Positions 53,231 to 61,423 of a stretch of DNA of 64,000 nucleotides are shown here, piece after piece (position 1 is the first letter of the stretch; each line of letters opens with the position of its first letter). Origin of the DNA: Paraconexibacter algicola (GTDB lineage Bacteria > Actinomycetota > Thermoleophilia > Solirubrobacterales > Solirubrobacteraceae); the NCBI RefSeq assembly GCF_003044185.1, contig NZ_PYYB01000001.1, positions 1,302,001 to 1,366,000 of the forward strand, read 5' to 3'. Both the position numbers and the translations under genes were made by a program. Below the pieces are notes generated by a model. The model was not told the DNA's origin. It searched no databases and saw only the letters and a program-made list of their open reading frames with translations.

Positions 53231-54835
53231 TCAGCGGTTGCGCAGCGTGCGGGCGACCCGCAGCGCCACGCGACCGGCGGGCAGCGCGCCCTGGCGCAGC
53301 GCGCGGTCCCGGTCGGGCTCGCGGCGCGAGCGGGCCTCGGCGATCGCCCGGGCCGCGCGCGCGACCTGCTCGTCGTAGGGGAACCAGAAGAACGGCCGGC
53401 CGCGCGGCGGGTCCCAGGTGACGACCTTCGGCTCGGCGCAGGTGCGCAGCGCGATCGCGCCGCGCGCGCGGCCGATGCCCGACCCCTGCACCCCACCCCA
53501 CGGGATCTGCGGGGCGCTGCGCGCGACGAGGTGGTCGTTCATCCAGACCATGCCGACGCGCAGCTGCCGCGCGATCCGCTGGCCCTTGTACTTGTCGGCG
53601 GTCCAGACCGAGGCGCCGAGGCCGAGATCGCAGTCGTTGGCGCCCGCGATCGCCTCCTCCTCGCTGTCGACGACGGTGATCGACAGCACCGGTCCGGGGA
53701 CCTCCTCGCGCCACATCCGCATCTGCGGCGTCACGCCCGTGAGGACCGCGGGAGCGACGAACGCGCCGCTGAGGCCCTCGACGGCGGCGCTGCCGCCGGT
53801 GTGGAGCGTCGCGCCGGAGCCGACCGCGTCCTCGAGCAGCTCCCGCACGCGGGCGGCGCGCTCCCCGCCGACGAGCGGACCGATCTGCGTGGCGTGGTCG
53901 CGCGGGTCGCCGACCCGCAGCGCGGCGGTCGCGTCGAGCACGCCGCGCAGGAACCGGTCGGCGACCTCGCGCAGGACGAACACCCGCTCGATGCTGCCCC
54001 CCGACTGGCCGGCGTTCGCGAACGCGCCCCAGACCGCGCCGTGCGCCGCCCGGTCGACGTTCGCGTCCGCGCAGACGATCGCCGCGTCCTTGCCGCCGAG
54101 CTCGAGCACGCTGCGCTTCAGGCCGCGCGCGCACGCCTCGTTGACGTCGCGACCCGCGAGCAGCGAGCCGGTGAAGCGGATCTGCGCGACCGGCGCGTCG
54201 ACGAGCGCGCCCCCGACGTCGGCGTGACCGTGCGCGATCCGCAGCAGTCCCTCCGGCAGACCGGCACGTGCGAACACGCGCGCGATCCGCTCGCCCGCCA
54301 GGCACGCGTGCGGGGACGGCTTGAGCACGACGCCGTTGCCCGCCATCAGGGCGACGGCGACGTCGCCCAGCGGGGTGGCGAACGGCTCGGTCGCCGGCCC
54401 GATCACGCCCACGACGCCCAGCGGCTCGTAGGACCAGCGGGCCCGCGTGAGCGGGCGCAGCACGCGCGAGACGTGCGCCTTCTCGCCGGCGAGGATCTTC
54501 GGGCCCGCCTCGGCGAGCCACTGGAGCGTCTCGACCGCCGGGAGGATCTCCATCAGCTCGACCTCGGCACGCGGACGGCCCTGCTCCCGGCACAGCAGCT
54601 CGGCGATCTCCGCGGTCTCGTCGATCACCGCCTGCGCGGCGCGCTCCATGTAGCGGGCGCGGTCGCGGATGCGCAGCTGCGCCCAGAGCCGCTGGACCGC
54701 GGCCGCTCCGCGGACGACCTCGGCGACGTCCCGCGGCCGCGTCGTCGTCACGGACCCGAGGACCTCACCGGTCGCGGGGCTGTGGGCCTCCAGGACGGTC
54801 GCGGCGTCGGGGGCGGCGGTGCTGGCGTCGGCCAT
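53231..54835 (-). CDS. Aldehyde dehydrogenase homologue lacking the catalytic cysteine
   Basis: The 534-residue protein has the full ALDH fold: GNGVVLKPSPHA, QIRFTGSLLAGRDV, the Glu motif LELGGKDAAIV, EEVPGPVLSI and WGGVQGSGIGR. Two catalytic positions differ. The usual GQxC nucleophile site reads FANAGQSGGSIERV, with Gly279 (codon 53999-54001) where Cys belongs. The oxyanion Asn position reads Thr149 in IGPATEPF. The frame is continuous, so this is substitution, not a frameshift. The protein may be a dead enzyme, a scaffold or one with changed chemistry. CAGAAT (54842-54847, minus) is 6 nt before the ATG. Confidence 0.85.
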   Translation of the reverse strand: MADASTAAPDAATVLEAHSPATGEVLGSVTTTRPRDVAEVVRGAAAVQRLWAQLRIRDRARYMERAAQAVIDETAEIAELLCREQGRPRAEVELMEILPAVETLQWLAEAGPKILAGEKAHVSRVLRPLTRARWSYEPLGVVGVIGPATEPFATPLGDVAVALMAGNGVVLKPSPHACLAGERIARVFARAGLPEGLLRIAHGHADVGGALVDAPVAQIRFTGSLLAGRDVNEACARGLKRSVLELGGKDAAIVCADANVDRAAHGAVWGAFANAGQSGGSIERVFVLREVADRFLRGVLDATAALRVGDPRDHATQIGPLVGGERAARVRELLEDAVGSGATLHTGGSAAVEGLSGAFVAPAVLTGVTPQMRMWREEVPGPVLSITVVDSEEEAIAGANDCDLGLGASVWTADKYKGQRIARQLRVGMVWMNDHLVARSAPQIPWGGVQGSGIGRARGAIALRTCAEPKVVTWDPPRGRPFFWFPYDEQVARAARAIAEARSRREPDRDRALRQGALPAGRVALRVARTLRNR

Positions 54836-54879
54836 GGCGCGATTCTGGCAGCCCGGCCGCGCGGCGCGCGGGCCTCGCG

Positions 54880-55218
54880 TCAGGCCGCGGCGCTGGCGCG
54901 CTGCGCGAGCGCGTCGAGCAGCAGGGCGCGCACGCCGGGGGCGAGCGTCTCGTCGGCCAGCAGCAGGTCCGGGGCGGCCTGCCCGCGGTCGGCGCCCGCC
55001 CAGCCGGCGAGCAGCTGGTCGCTGCCGTCCCAGACGATCGCGCAGACGACGGTGCGGGCCCGCGGATCGAACCGCAGCTCGCGGGCGAGGTCGAGCTCGT
55101 CGTGCGCGAGCCCCAGCCGGCCGAGCAGGTCGCCCAGCCGCGGACGGTCCGCCGCGTGCGGGAGGCGCAGGCGCACGCGGGTGCCGTCGGGAAGGGATGT
55201 GGTGGCGTCGAGCCGCAC
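54880..55218 (-). CDS. Hypothetical protein, 112 residues (possible GNAT-like N-terminus)
   Basis: The product starts MRLDATTSLPDGTRVRLRLP and is small and soluble. The opening strand-and-helix pattern (DGTRVRLRLPHAADRPRLGD) recalls the start of GNAT acetyltransferases, but the acetyl-CoA loop is absent, so it is not a complete enzyme of that type. The start is a GTG with GAGAAG upstream. A CRP-type palindrome lies 60-80 bp before it. Confidence 0.58.
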   Translation of the reverse strand: MRLDATTSLPDGTRVRLRLPHAADRPRLGDLLGRLGLAHDELDLARELRFDPRARTVVCAIVWDGSDQLLAGWAGADRGQAAPDLLLADETLAPGVRALLLDALAQRASAAA

Positions 55219-55276
55219 TGCAGGATCTTCTCGTCAGAACGGATGAATCCCGTGTGCGGACCGTGAAGATCCTGGA

Positions 55277-55296
55277 CGTGTGACCCACCTCACACG
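55277..55296. promoter_or_regulatory. CRP/FNR-type palindrome
   Basis: CGTGTGA-CCCACC-TCACACG is a perfect 7-bp inverted repeat with a 6-nt spacer and contains TGTGA-N6-TCACA, the CRP/GlxR consensus. It lies in the gap between rarA and the small gene starting at 55218, centred about 68 bp upstream of that start. Confidence 0.5.
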
Positions 55297-55301
55297 GTCA
55301 T

Positions 55302-56594
55302 TCAGGGCAGTCCGCGGGCGCGCCGCAGGTCCTCCACGCGCTGGCGGTGGCGCGGTTCCATGTCGTCCGGCTCGTAGAACCGCAGCCCCCGGATCGCCTC
55401 CGGGCGCACGTCCTGCGGCGTGAGGTGACCGGGCCGGTCGTGCGGGTAGTCGTAGCCGGGCTCGCGGCGGCTCGCCGACCGCAGGTAGGCGGGGGGCGGC
55501 GCCGCGCCGTGCTCGCGCACGTGGGCACGGGCGGCGTGCAGGGCGGCCCCGACCGCGTGCGACTTCGGGCTCAGCGCCAGGTGCACCGCGGCCTGCGCGA
55601 GCGGGTAGTGGGCCTCGGGCATGCCGACGAGGTGCGCGGCCTGCATCGCGGCGACCGCCACCGGCAGCGCGGTCGGATCGGCGAGGCCGATGTCCTCGCT
55701 GGCGAGGATGACCATGCGCCGCGCGATGAACCGCGGATCCTCGCCGGCCTCGAGCATCACCGCGAGGTAGTAGAGCGACGCGTCGGGATCCGACGCCCGA
55801 GTGGCCTTGATCCAGGCGCTGATCGTGTCGTAGTGCTGGTCGCCCGCCTTGTCGAACCGGATCGCGCGGCGCTGCAGCGCGTCCTCGGCGTGCGCCAGCG
55901 AGACGCTCGGCGCGCCGGAGCTGGCCGCCGTCACCGCGGCGAGCTCGAGGGCGCCGAGGGCGGTCCGCGCGTCGCCGCCGCAGCGGTCGGCCAGGAACGC
56001 GAGCGCCCCGTCGTCGGCGGGCAGCGGGACCTCCCCGCGCTCGACCGCCCGGTCGAGCAGCACGCGCACGCCGTCGGCGGTGAGCGCCTGCAGCTCGTAC
56101 AGGCGGGTCCGCGAGAGCAGCGCCGCGTTGACCTCGAAGCTCGGGTTCTCGGTCGTGGCGCCGATGAGCGTGACGAGCCCGTCCTCGACCGCCGGCAGCA
56201 GCGCGTCCTGCTGGCCCTTGTTGAACCGGTGGATCTCGTCGAGGAAGAAGACGGTCGGCTGGCCGCCGCGGCGCCGCTCGGTCGCGCGCGCCATCACCGC
56301 CCGGACCTCGGCGCGACCCGCCTCGACGGCACTGAGCTCCTCGAACGCGGCGCTGGCCGCGCGCGCGACGATGCGCGCGAGCGTCGTCTTGCCCGTGCCC
56401 GGTGGACCGTAGAGGAGCATCGAGTGCGGGCGCCCGGTCTCGATCGCGGTGCGCAGCGCGCTGCCGGGGGCGAGCAGGTGGTCCTGCCCGACGACGTCGG
56501 CGATCGTGCGCGGGCGCAGGCGCGCGGCGAGCGGCGCGTCGCGGGACGGCGGCGGCTCCTCCGGGGTCGGTTCGGGTGCGAACAGCTGGTCCAC
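55302..56594 (-). CDS. rarA: Replication-associated recombination protein A (MgsA/RarA/WRNIP1 family)
   Basis: The 430-residue AAA+ ATPase acts at stalled replication forks. It has LRPRTIADVVGQDHLLAPGS, Walker [13 protein letters not shown], Walker B VFFLDEIHRFNKGQQ, sensor IGATTENPSFEVN, and the C-terminal tetramerisation region with KATRASDPDASLYYLAVML and ASEDIGLADP. The start is GTG 56594; no ATG lies nearby in frame. Confidence 0.94.
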   Translation of the reverse strand: MDQLFAPEPTPEEPPPSRDAPLAARLRPRTIADVVGQDHLLAPGSALRTAIETGRPHSMLLYGPPGTGKTTLARIVARAASAAFEELSAVEAGRAEVRAVMARATERRRGGQPTVFFLDEIHRFNKGQQDALLPAVEDGLVTLIGATTENPSFEVNAALLSRTRLYELQALTADGVRVLLDRAVERGEVPLPADDGALAFLADRCGGDARTALGALELAAVTAASSGAPSVSLAHAEDALQRRAIRFDKAGDQHYDTISAWIKATRASDPDASLYYLAVMLEAGEDPRFIARRMVILASEDIGLADPTALPVAVAAMQAAHLVGMPEAHYPLAQAAVHLALSPKSHAVGAALHAARAHVREHGAAPPPAYLRSASRREPGYDYPHDRPGHLTPQDVRPEAIRGLRFYEPDDMEPRHRQRVEDLRRARGLP

Positions 56595-56632
56595 GGGGCC
56601 GATGGTGGCGCGCCGCCCGGACGCCTCGCGCC

Positions 56633-57790
56633 TCAGAGCGCCGGCAGCGGCCCGCCCGCGAGCCCCAGCACGGCACCGACGGCCGCGGCGCCGAGCAGCA
56701 CCCGGACCACGCCCTGGCGCAGGACGAGCAGCCCGATCGCGGCCGCTGCGGCGACCGCCCACTGCCACGGCTCCTCGAGCGCCCCGGCGAGCGGCACCCC
56801 GGCCCCGAGGATCGCCCCGATCGCCGCCGGTCCCGCGCCGTCGAGGAACGCCCGCGCCGACGCGTTGCCGCGCAGCCGCTCGAAGCGGGCGCCGCCGAGC
56901 GCCACCGCGAGGAACGACGGCGCGAACGCGACCGCCGCGGCGAAGAGCGCCCCGCCGACGCCGGCCGCCGCGTAGCCGACGCCCGCCACGGTCTGCACCA
57001 CCGGGCCGGGCGTCAGCTGCCCGATCGCCACCGCGTTGAGGAACTCGGCGTCGGTCATCCAGCCGTACGCGTCGACCGCGTCCGCCTGCATCAGCGGCAC
57101 GATCACGAACCCGCCCCCGTAGGAGAGCGCCCCGACCTTCAGCGCCGTCCACGCGAGCGCCGGCAGCGCGCCCGCCCCGGTCGTCACCGCCAGCGCGGCG
57201 AGGCCCGGCAGGGCGACCGACGCAGCGCCGCCGCCCGCCAGGCCGCGCCGCCACGTCAGCTCCACGAGCCCGCAGCCCAGCAGCACGAGCACGACCCACG
57301 GACCGACCACCACGGTCGCCACCGCGGCCACGGCCACGTAGGCGATCCCGCGCGCGAGCGCCGCGCCGCGCAGCCCCGCGACGGAGCCGCGCGCGAGGCC
57401 CCAGGCCGCGTCCAGCACGACGGCGACGACCGCCCCGCCCGCCGCCGCCGACACGCCACGGACCCAGTCGGGCGGCGCGTCCTGCAGCGACACCGCGATC
57501 AGCCCGATCAGCAGCAGCAGCCCCGGGACGATGAACGCCAGGCCGCCGACGACCGCGCCGCGCAACCCGGCGACCCGGTGCGCGCAGAAGATCGCCAGCT
57601 GCGTCGAGGCGGGCCCGGGCAGCAGGCCGCACGCGGCGTTCGCGTCGGTGAACGTCTCGTCGTCGATCCAGCGCCTGCGCTCCACGCACAGCTCGCGCAG
57701 CAGCGCGACGTGCGCCGGGGGTCCGCCGAAGCCGATGCAGCCCAGCCGTCCCCACTCGCGCAGGACGGTCGAGAGCGGCACCTCCGGCAT
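56633..57790 (-). CDS. chrA: Chromate transporter, two-domain ChrA
   Basis: The 385-residue protein has two homologous ChrA halves with about ten membrane segments. The first half begins GCIGFGGPPAHVALLRE and has LLPGPASTQLA; the second has GALSYGGGFVIVPLM and GQLTPGPVVQT. ChrA exports chromate. It lies 38 bp upstream of rarA and may be cotranscribed with it. ATG 57790 is preferred; longer readings run into the divergent M20 gene. Confidence 0.93.
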   Translation of the reverse strand: MPEVPLSTVLREWGRLGCIGFGGPPAHVALLRELCVERRRWIDDETFTDANAACGLLPGPASTQLAIFCAHRVAGLRGAVVGGLAFIVPGLLLLIGLIAVSLQDAPPDWVRGVSAAAGGAVVAVVLDAAWGLARGSVAGLRGAALARGIAYVAVAAVATVVVGPWVVLVLLGCGLVELTWRRGLAGGGAASVALPGLAALAVTTGAGALPALAWTALKVGALSYGGGFVIVPLMQADAVDAYGWMTDAEFLNAVAIGQLTPGPVVQTVAGVGYAAAGVGGALFAAAVAFAPSFLAVALGGARFERLRGNASARAFLDGAGPAAIGAILGAGVPLAGALEEPWQWAVAAAAAIGLLVLRQGVVRVLLGAAAVGAVLGLAGGPLPAL

Positions 57791-57878
57791 CCCGGGATCG
57801 TCCCAGAGGCGGCGCCCGCGACGTGACGGGCGTGTGAACGGTCGGGACGCCCGGTCGGCGGGGGTAGCATCGACGGCG

Positions 57879-59213
57879 ATGCCCGACGCCCAGACCTCAC
57901 CCGCCGCCGAGCAGCTGCAGCAGGAGGCGACCACGCTGCTCCAGACGCTGATCCGGTTCAACACGGTGAACCCGCCGGGCGCCGAGCGCGCGGCACAGGA
58001 GCACACCGCCCGGCTCCTGCAGGACGCCGGCTTCGAGGTCACGCTCGTCGGGCGCCTGGAGGACCGGCCGAACCTCGTCGCCACCCTGCGCGGCGCCCAG
58101 GACGGCCCGACGCTCTGCCTGCTCTCCCACATGGACACCGTGCTCGCCAACCCGGCCGAGTGGCAGCGCGACCCGTGGTCCGGGGACGTCGACGAGGACG
58201 GCATGCTCTGGGGTCGCGGCGCCCTGGACATGAAGTCCCAGACCGCGGCCGAGGTGACCGCCGCGGTCGCGCTCGCCCGGTCCGGCTGGCGGCCCGCCCG
58301 CGGCACGCTGAAGGTCGTCGTCGTGGTCGACGAGGAGGTCGGCGGCGCCGAGGGCGCCGTGTGGATCTGCGAGCACCACCCCGAGCTCGTGTACGCCGAC
58401 GAGCTGCTCAACGAGGGCGCCGGACCGGTCATCCCCTACGACGGCACCCGGCACCTCGGCGTCTGCGTCGCCGAGAAGGGCGTCTTCCGCTTCGACCTCA
58501 TCACCGACGGCGTCGCCGGGCACGCGTCGATCCCGCGGATCGGCGACAACGCGCTGCTGAAGGTCGCGCCGCTGCTCGCGCGGATGGCCGAGGCCCAGCC
58601 CGCGTTCGACCTCACCGAGGGGCCGCGCGCGATGCTCGCCGGGCTCGGCCTGCCGGTCGACGGGGACGACCCGACCGCCTCGCTGGAGACGCTGCGGGCC
58701 ACGGACCCGGTGCTGGCGATGCTCGTCGAGCCGATGCTCGGCGTGACGCTCGCCCCGACCAAGGCGCGCGCCAGCGAGAAGATCAACGTGATCCCGAGCC
58801 GTGCGGAGATCCGCGTCGACTGCCGGGTCCCTCCGGGGCTCGGCGCCGAGCAGACCCTCCGGCGCGTCCACGAGCTGCTCGGCGGCGAGGGCTACCGCCT
58901 GGAGTTCACCGAGCAGGTGCCGGGCAACTCCTCCCCGGACGACACGCCGCTGATGGACGCGATCCGCGCCTGGGTCGAGCGCGAGGACCCCGGCACCCGC
59001 GTCATCCCGACGATCCTCCCCGGGTTCACCGACTCGCGCACCTGGCGCTCGACGTTCCCCGACTGCGTCGCCTACGGGTTCTTCCCGCACCGCCACATGA
59101 CCCTGTTCGAGACCGCGCCGCTGATCCACTCCAAGGACGAGCGGATCGACGTACGCGACCTCGGGTACGCCACGCGCTGCTACGCCGACATCGTCCGGGA
59201 GCGCCTCGGATGA
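57879..59213 (+). CDS. M20-family metallohydrolase
   Basis: The 444-residue zinc enzyme has the M20 ligands: LLSHMDTV (His, catalytic Asp), WGRGALDMKS (bridging Asp), VVDEEVGG (catalytic Glu and ligand), and a C-terminal His in LIHSKDERID. The lid domain with NVIPSRAEIRVDCRVPP lies between. Substrates may be acyl amino acids or peptides. TAGCAT (57865-57870) is 8 nt before the ATG. The stop overlaps the DUF1385 gene (ATGA). Confidence 0.9.
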   Translation: MPDAQTSPAAEQLQQEATTLLQTLIRFNTVNPPGAERAAQEHTARLLQDAGFEVTLVGRLEDRPNLVATLRGAQDGPTLCLLSHMDTVLANPAEWQRDPWSGDVDEDGMLWGRGALDMKSQTAAEVTAAVALARSGWRPARGTLKVVVVVDEEVGGAEGAVWICEHHPELVYADELLNEGAGPVIPYDGTRHLGVCVAEKGVFRFDLITDGVAGHASIPRIGDNALLKVAPLLARMAEAQPAFDLTEGPRAMLAGLGLPVDGDDPTASLETLRATDPVLAMLVEPMLGVTLAPTKARASEKINVIPSRAEIRVDCRVPPGLGAEQTLRRVHELLGGEGYRLEFTEQVPGNSSPDDTPLMDAIRAWVEREDPGTRVIPTILPGFTDSRTWRSTFPDCVAYGFFPHRHMTLFETAPLIHSKDERIDVRDLGYATRCYADIVRERLG

Positions 59214-60016
59214 GCGCGACCCCGGAGAAGCTCCGCCTCGGCGGGATGGCGCTCGGCAACGGGCTGCTCGTGCACGGGCCGACCGCGTGGTCGGCGGCGA
59301 TCCGCCGGGCCGACGGGACGATCGGCGTCGCGTCCGGGCGCAAGCCGCGCCTGCGCGGCCGCGTCGAGGACGTCCCGGGCGCGCGCGGCGTCGTGAAGCT
59401 CGGCGAGGCGATGCTCGTCATCCCGCTCGTCAAGCGCGCGCTGCCCGACGCCAAGCTCCCGTTCCAGAGCGCGTCGACCGTCGCCGCGATGGGGGCCACC
59501 GCGCTCGCCGGCCAGCTCGTGCGCAAGCGCCTGCCGGGCACGGGCGGGGAGGCCGCGGTCGCGGTCCTGTCGCTCGCCCCGTCGCTGCTGGCCCTGCGCA
59601 GCGGCGACCTCGCCGCCTACCACGGCGTCGAGCACAAGGCGATCGCCGCCTACGAGCAGGGCGACGGCGCGGACGCCGCCGAGGCGGCCAAGGAGCACGA
59701 CCGCTGCGGCAGCCACCTGATGGCGCCGCTGCTGACCGCGAACGTCGCGGGCGGCGCGCTGCTGCGCCGGCTCGTGGAACGACCCACCCCGGCGCACGGG
59801 GCGGCGCTCTCGCTCGCCTCGCTCGGGGTCGCCGTCGAGGTGTTCGTGTGGAGCGAGAAGCACGCCGACTCCGCGGTCACCCGCGCGCTGCGCCGGCCCG
59901 GGCACGAGCTGCAGCGCGTCCTCGGCACCCGCGAGCCGACCGCCGAGCAGCTCGAGGTCGGCGCCGCCGCCCTCCAGGAGATCCTCCGCGCCGAGGGCGC
60001 GGAGACCACCGCCTAG
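59210..60016 (+). CDS. DUF1385 (YqhQ-like) protein
   Basis: The 268-residue protein has the DUF1385 hallmark YHGVEHKAIAAYE and an N-terminal LGNGLLVHGPTAWSAAIRR in place of the usual GGVMMRGP-type motif. A central segment is hydrophobic (two possible membrane helices). The function of the family is not settled. Its stop shares a CTAG with the convergent anti-sigma gene. Confidence 0.82.
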   Translation: MSATPEKLRLGGMALGNGLLVHGPTAWSAAIRRADGTIGVASGRKPRLRGRVEDVPGARGVVKLGEAMLVIPLVKRALPDAKLPFQSASTVAAMGATALAGQLVRKRLPGTGGEAAVAVLSLAPSLLALRSGDLAAYHGVEHKAIAAYEQGDGADAAEAAKEHDRCGSHLMAPLLTANVAGGALLRRLVERPTPAHGAALSLASLGVAVEVFVWSEKHADSAVTRALRRPGHELQRVLGTREPTAEQLEVGAAALQEILRAEGAETTA

Positions 60017-60795
60017 TTCGTGCGGACGAGGTCCGGGCCGGACGGCGACGGGTTGCCGTCGCCCGGCTCCCGCGTGATCGCGACGCCCGGGTAGACCGCC
60101 GGGTCGACGGCGGCGTGGAACGTCACGTCCGACGCCCCGGCCGCGTCGGGGTGGAACGTCCCGGCGGAGATCCGCTGCGGCGCTCCCGGCCGGTCATCCG
60201 GCCCGACGAACCACAGCTCGTAGTAGACGCCCTTCGGCAGCGCCGGGAGCGTCGAGGAGCGCAGCGTCACGACCCGGCCGGTCTCGCCGCGCCGCACGAC
60301 GAGGTCCGCGGAGAGCGGGCCGCCCGCGGCAGGACGCAGCTGGGCGCGCAGCTCGACCGGGAGGGGCGGCGTCGCGTCGTCCCCGCCGCGGCCGAGCAGG
60401 ACCGCGGCCAGCGCCACGGCCGCGCAGGCCGCCGCGGCCGCGAGTCCGGCGCGCCGCCGGCGGCGGGCGGCAGGCGCGGGCGCCGTCGTGGCCGCGCGGC
60501 GCGCCGCGAGCTCGTCGACGGGCGCGGCCGGATCGGCGGTCGGGGACGGGACGCCCGCCTGCGGGGTGGCGGCGACCGCGGCGAGCACGCGGGCCTCGAG
60601 ATCGGCGGGCAGCGCCGAGGGCACCGTGCCCTCGAGCATCCGCGCCACCTCCTGCAGCTCCTGCGCCTCCACGCGCAGGCACGCCGACGCCGCCAGGCGC
60701 CGCTCGACCGCGGTCGCGCGCGGCCCGTCCAGACGCCCGAGGACGTGCGCCGCCAGATCGGGCGTGCGGGGCAACCGGTCAGCCAACGAGACCAC
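60013..60795 (-). CDS. RskA-type transmembrane anti-sigma factor
   Basis: The 260-residue protein has a cytoplasmic sigma-binding N-terminus, one membrane segment (AGLAAAAACAAVALAAVLLG, about 115-135) and an extracytoplasmic RskA domain with YYELWFVGPDDR and AGTFHPDAAGASDVTF. The zinc-binding His-x3-Cys-x2-Cys of many anti-sigma factors is degraded to a single Cys (ERRLAASACLRVE). It overlaps the sigma factor gene and should release it after proteolysis. Confidence 0.88.
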   Translation of the reverse strand: MVSLADRLPRTPDLAAHVLGRLDGPRATAVERRLAASACLRVEAQELQEVARMLEGTVPSALPADLEARVLAAVAATPQAGVPSPTADPAAPVDELAARRAATTAPAPAARRRRRAGLAAAAACAAVALAAVLLGRGGDDATPPLPVELRAQLRPAAGGPLSADLVVRRGETGRVVTLRSSTLPALPKGVYYELWFVGPDDRPGAPQRISAGTFHPDAAGASDVTFHAAVDPAVYPGVAITREPGDGNPSPSGPDLVRTN

Positions 60796-61354
60796 GCTCC
60801 TCGAGGTCGAGCCGCAGCGCGCGCAGCGCGTAGTAGGTGCGGCTGCGCACCGTGCCCACCGGGACGCCGAGCCGGTCGGCGATCTGCGCGTCGGAGAGGT
60901 CCTCGTCGAACGTCAGCTCGACGACCTCCCGATGCTTGGGGGAGAGGCGCTGCACCGCCTCGCGGACGGTGAACTCCTGCGCGACGCGCTCGACGAGCTC
61001 CTCGCCGCCGACCGGGTCGACCGGCTCGGGGACGCTGCCGTCCTGCGCGGCCGCCACGAGCCGCGGCCGGACGCTCGCGCGGCGCAGCTGGTCTACCGCG
61101 GCCCGCTGGGCGAGCGTGAAGACGAACGCGCGCACGCTGCCGCGCCCCGCGTCGAACCGCGGGGCGCTCTGCCACAGCCGCACGAACGTCTCCTGCACCA
61201 GGTCCTCCGCCTGTCCGGGGTCGCCGAGCGTGCGCAGGCCCAGCCGGTGGATCCGGCCCGCGTAGGAGCGGTAGAGGGCGACGAGCGGCTCCCCGCGGTC
61301 ACCGGCGGCGACCTGGGCCAGCAGCTGCGCCTCCTCACGGTCGCGCACGTCCAT
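60779..61354 (-). CDS. ECF-family RNA polymerase sigma factor (SigK-like)
   Basis: The 191-residue sigma factor has region 2 (AEDLVQETFVRLWQSAPRF, then GSVRAFVFTLAQRAAVDQLR) and region 4 (LSPKHREVVELTFDEDLSDA, then IADRLGVPVGTVRSRTYYAL). It is paired with the RskA-type anti-sigma factor whose start lies within its last codons. The divergent secreted-protein gene may belong to its regulon. Confidence 0.93.
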   Translation of the reverse strand: MDVRDREEAQLLAQVAAGDRGEPLVALYRSYAGRIHRLGLRTLGDPGQAEDLVQETFVRLWQSAPRFDAGRGSVRAFVFTLAQRAAVDQLRRASVRPRLVAAAQDGSVPEPVDPVGGEELVERVAQEFTVREAVQRLSPKHREVVELTFDEDLSDAQIADRLGVPVGTVRSRTYYALRALRLDLEERGLVG

Positions 61355-61423
61355 TCACGGGGCTCTTCGCAGCGCGCGCAGGAAGGGTTCACCGCGAGGG
61401 GACGATCTGGCAGCATCCTCGCC

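Noticed and set aside
53999-54001. Selenocysteine or frameshift as explanation for the missing ALDH Cys
   Set aside because: The codon is GGG, not TGA, and conserved ALDH sequence continues in the same frame on both sides.
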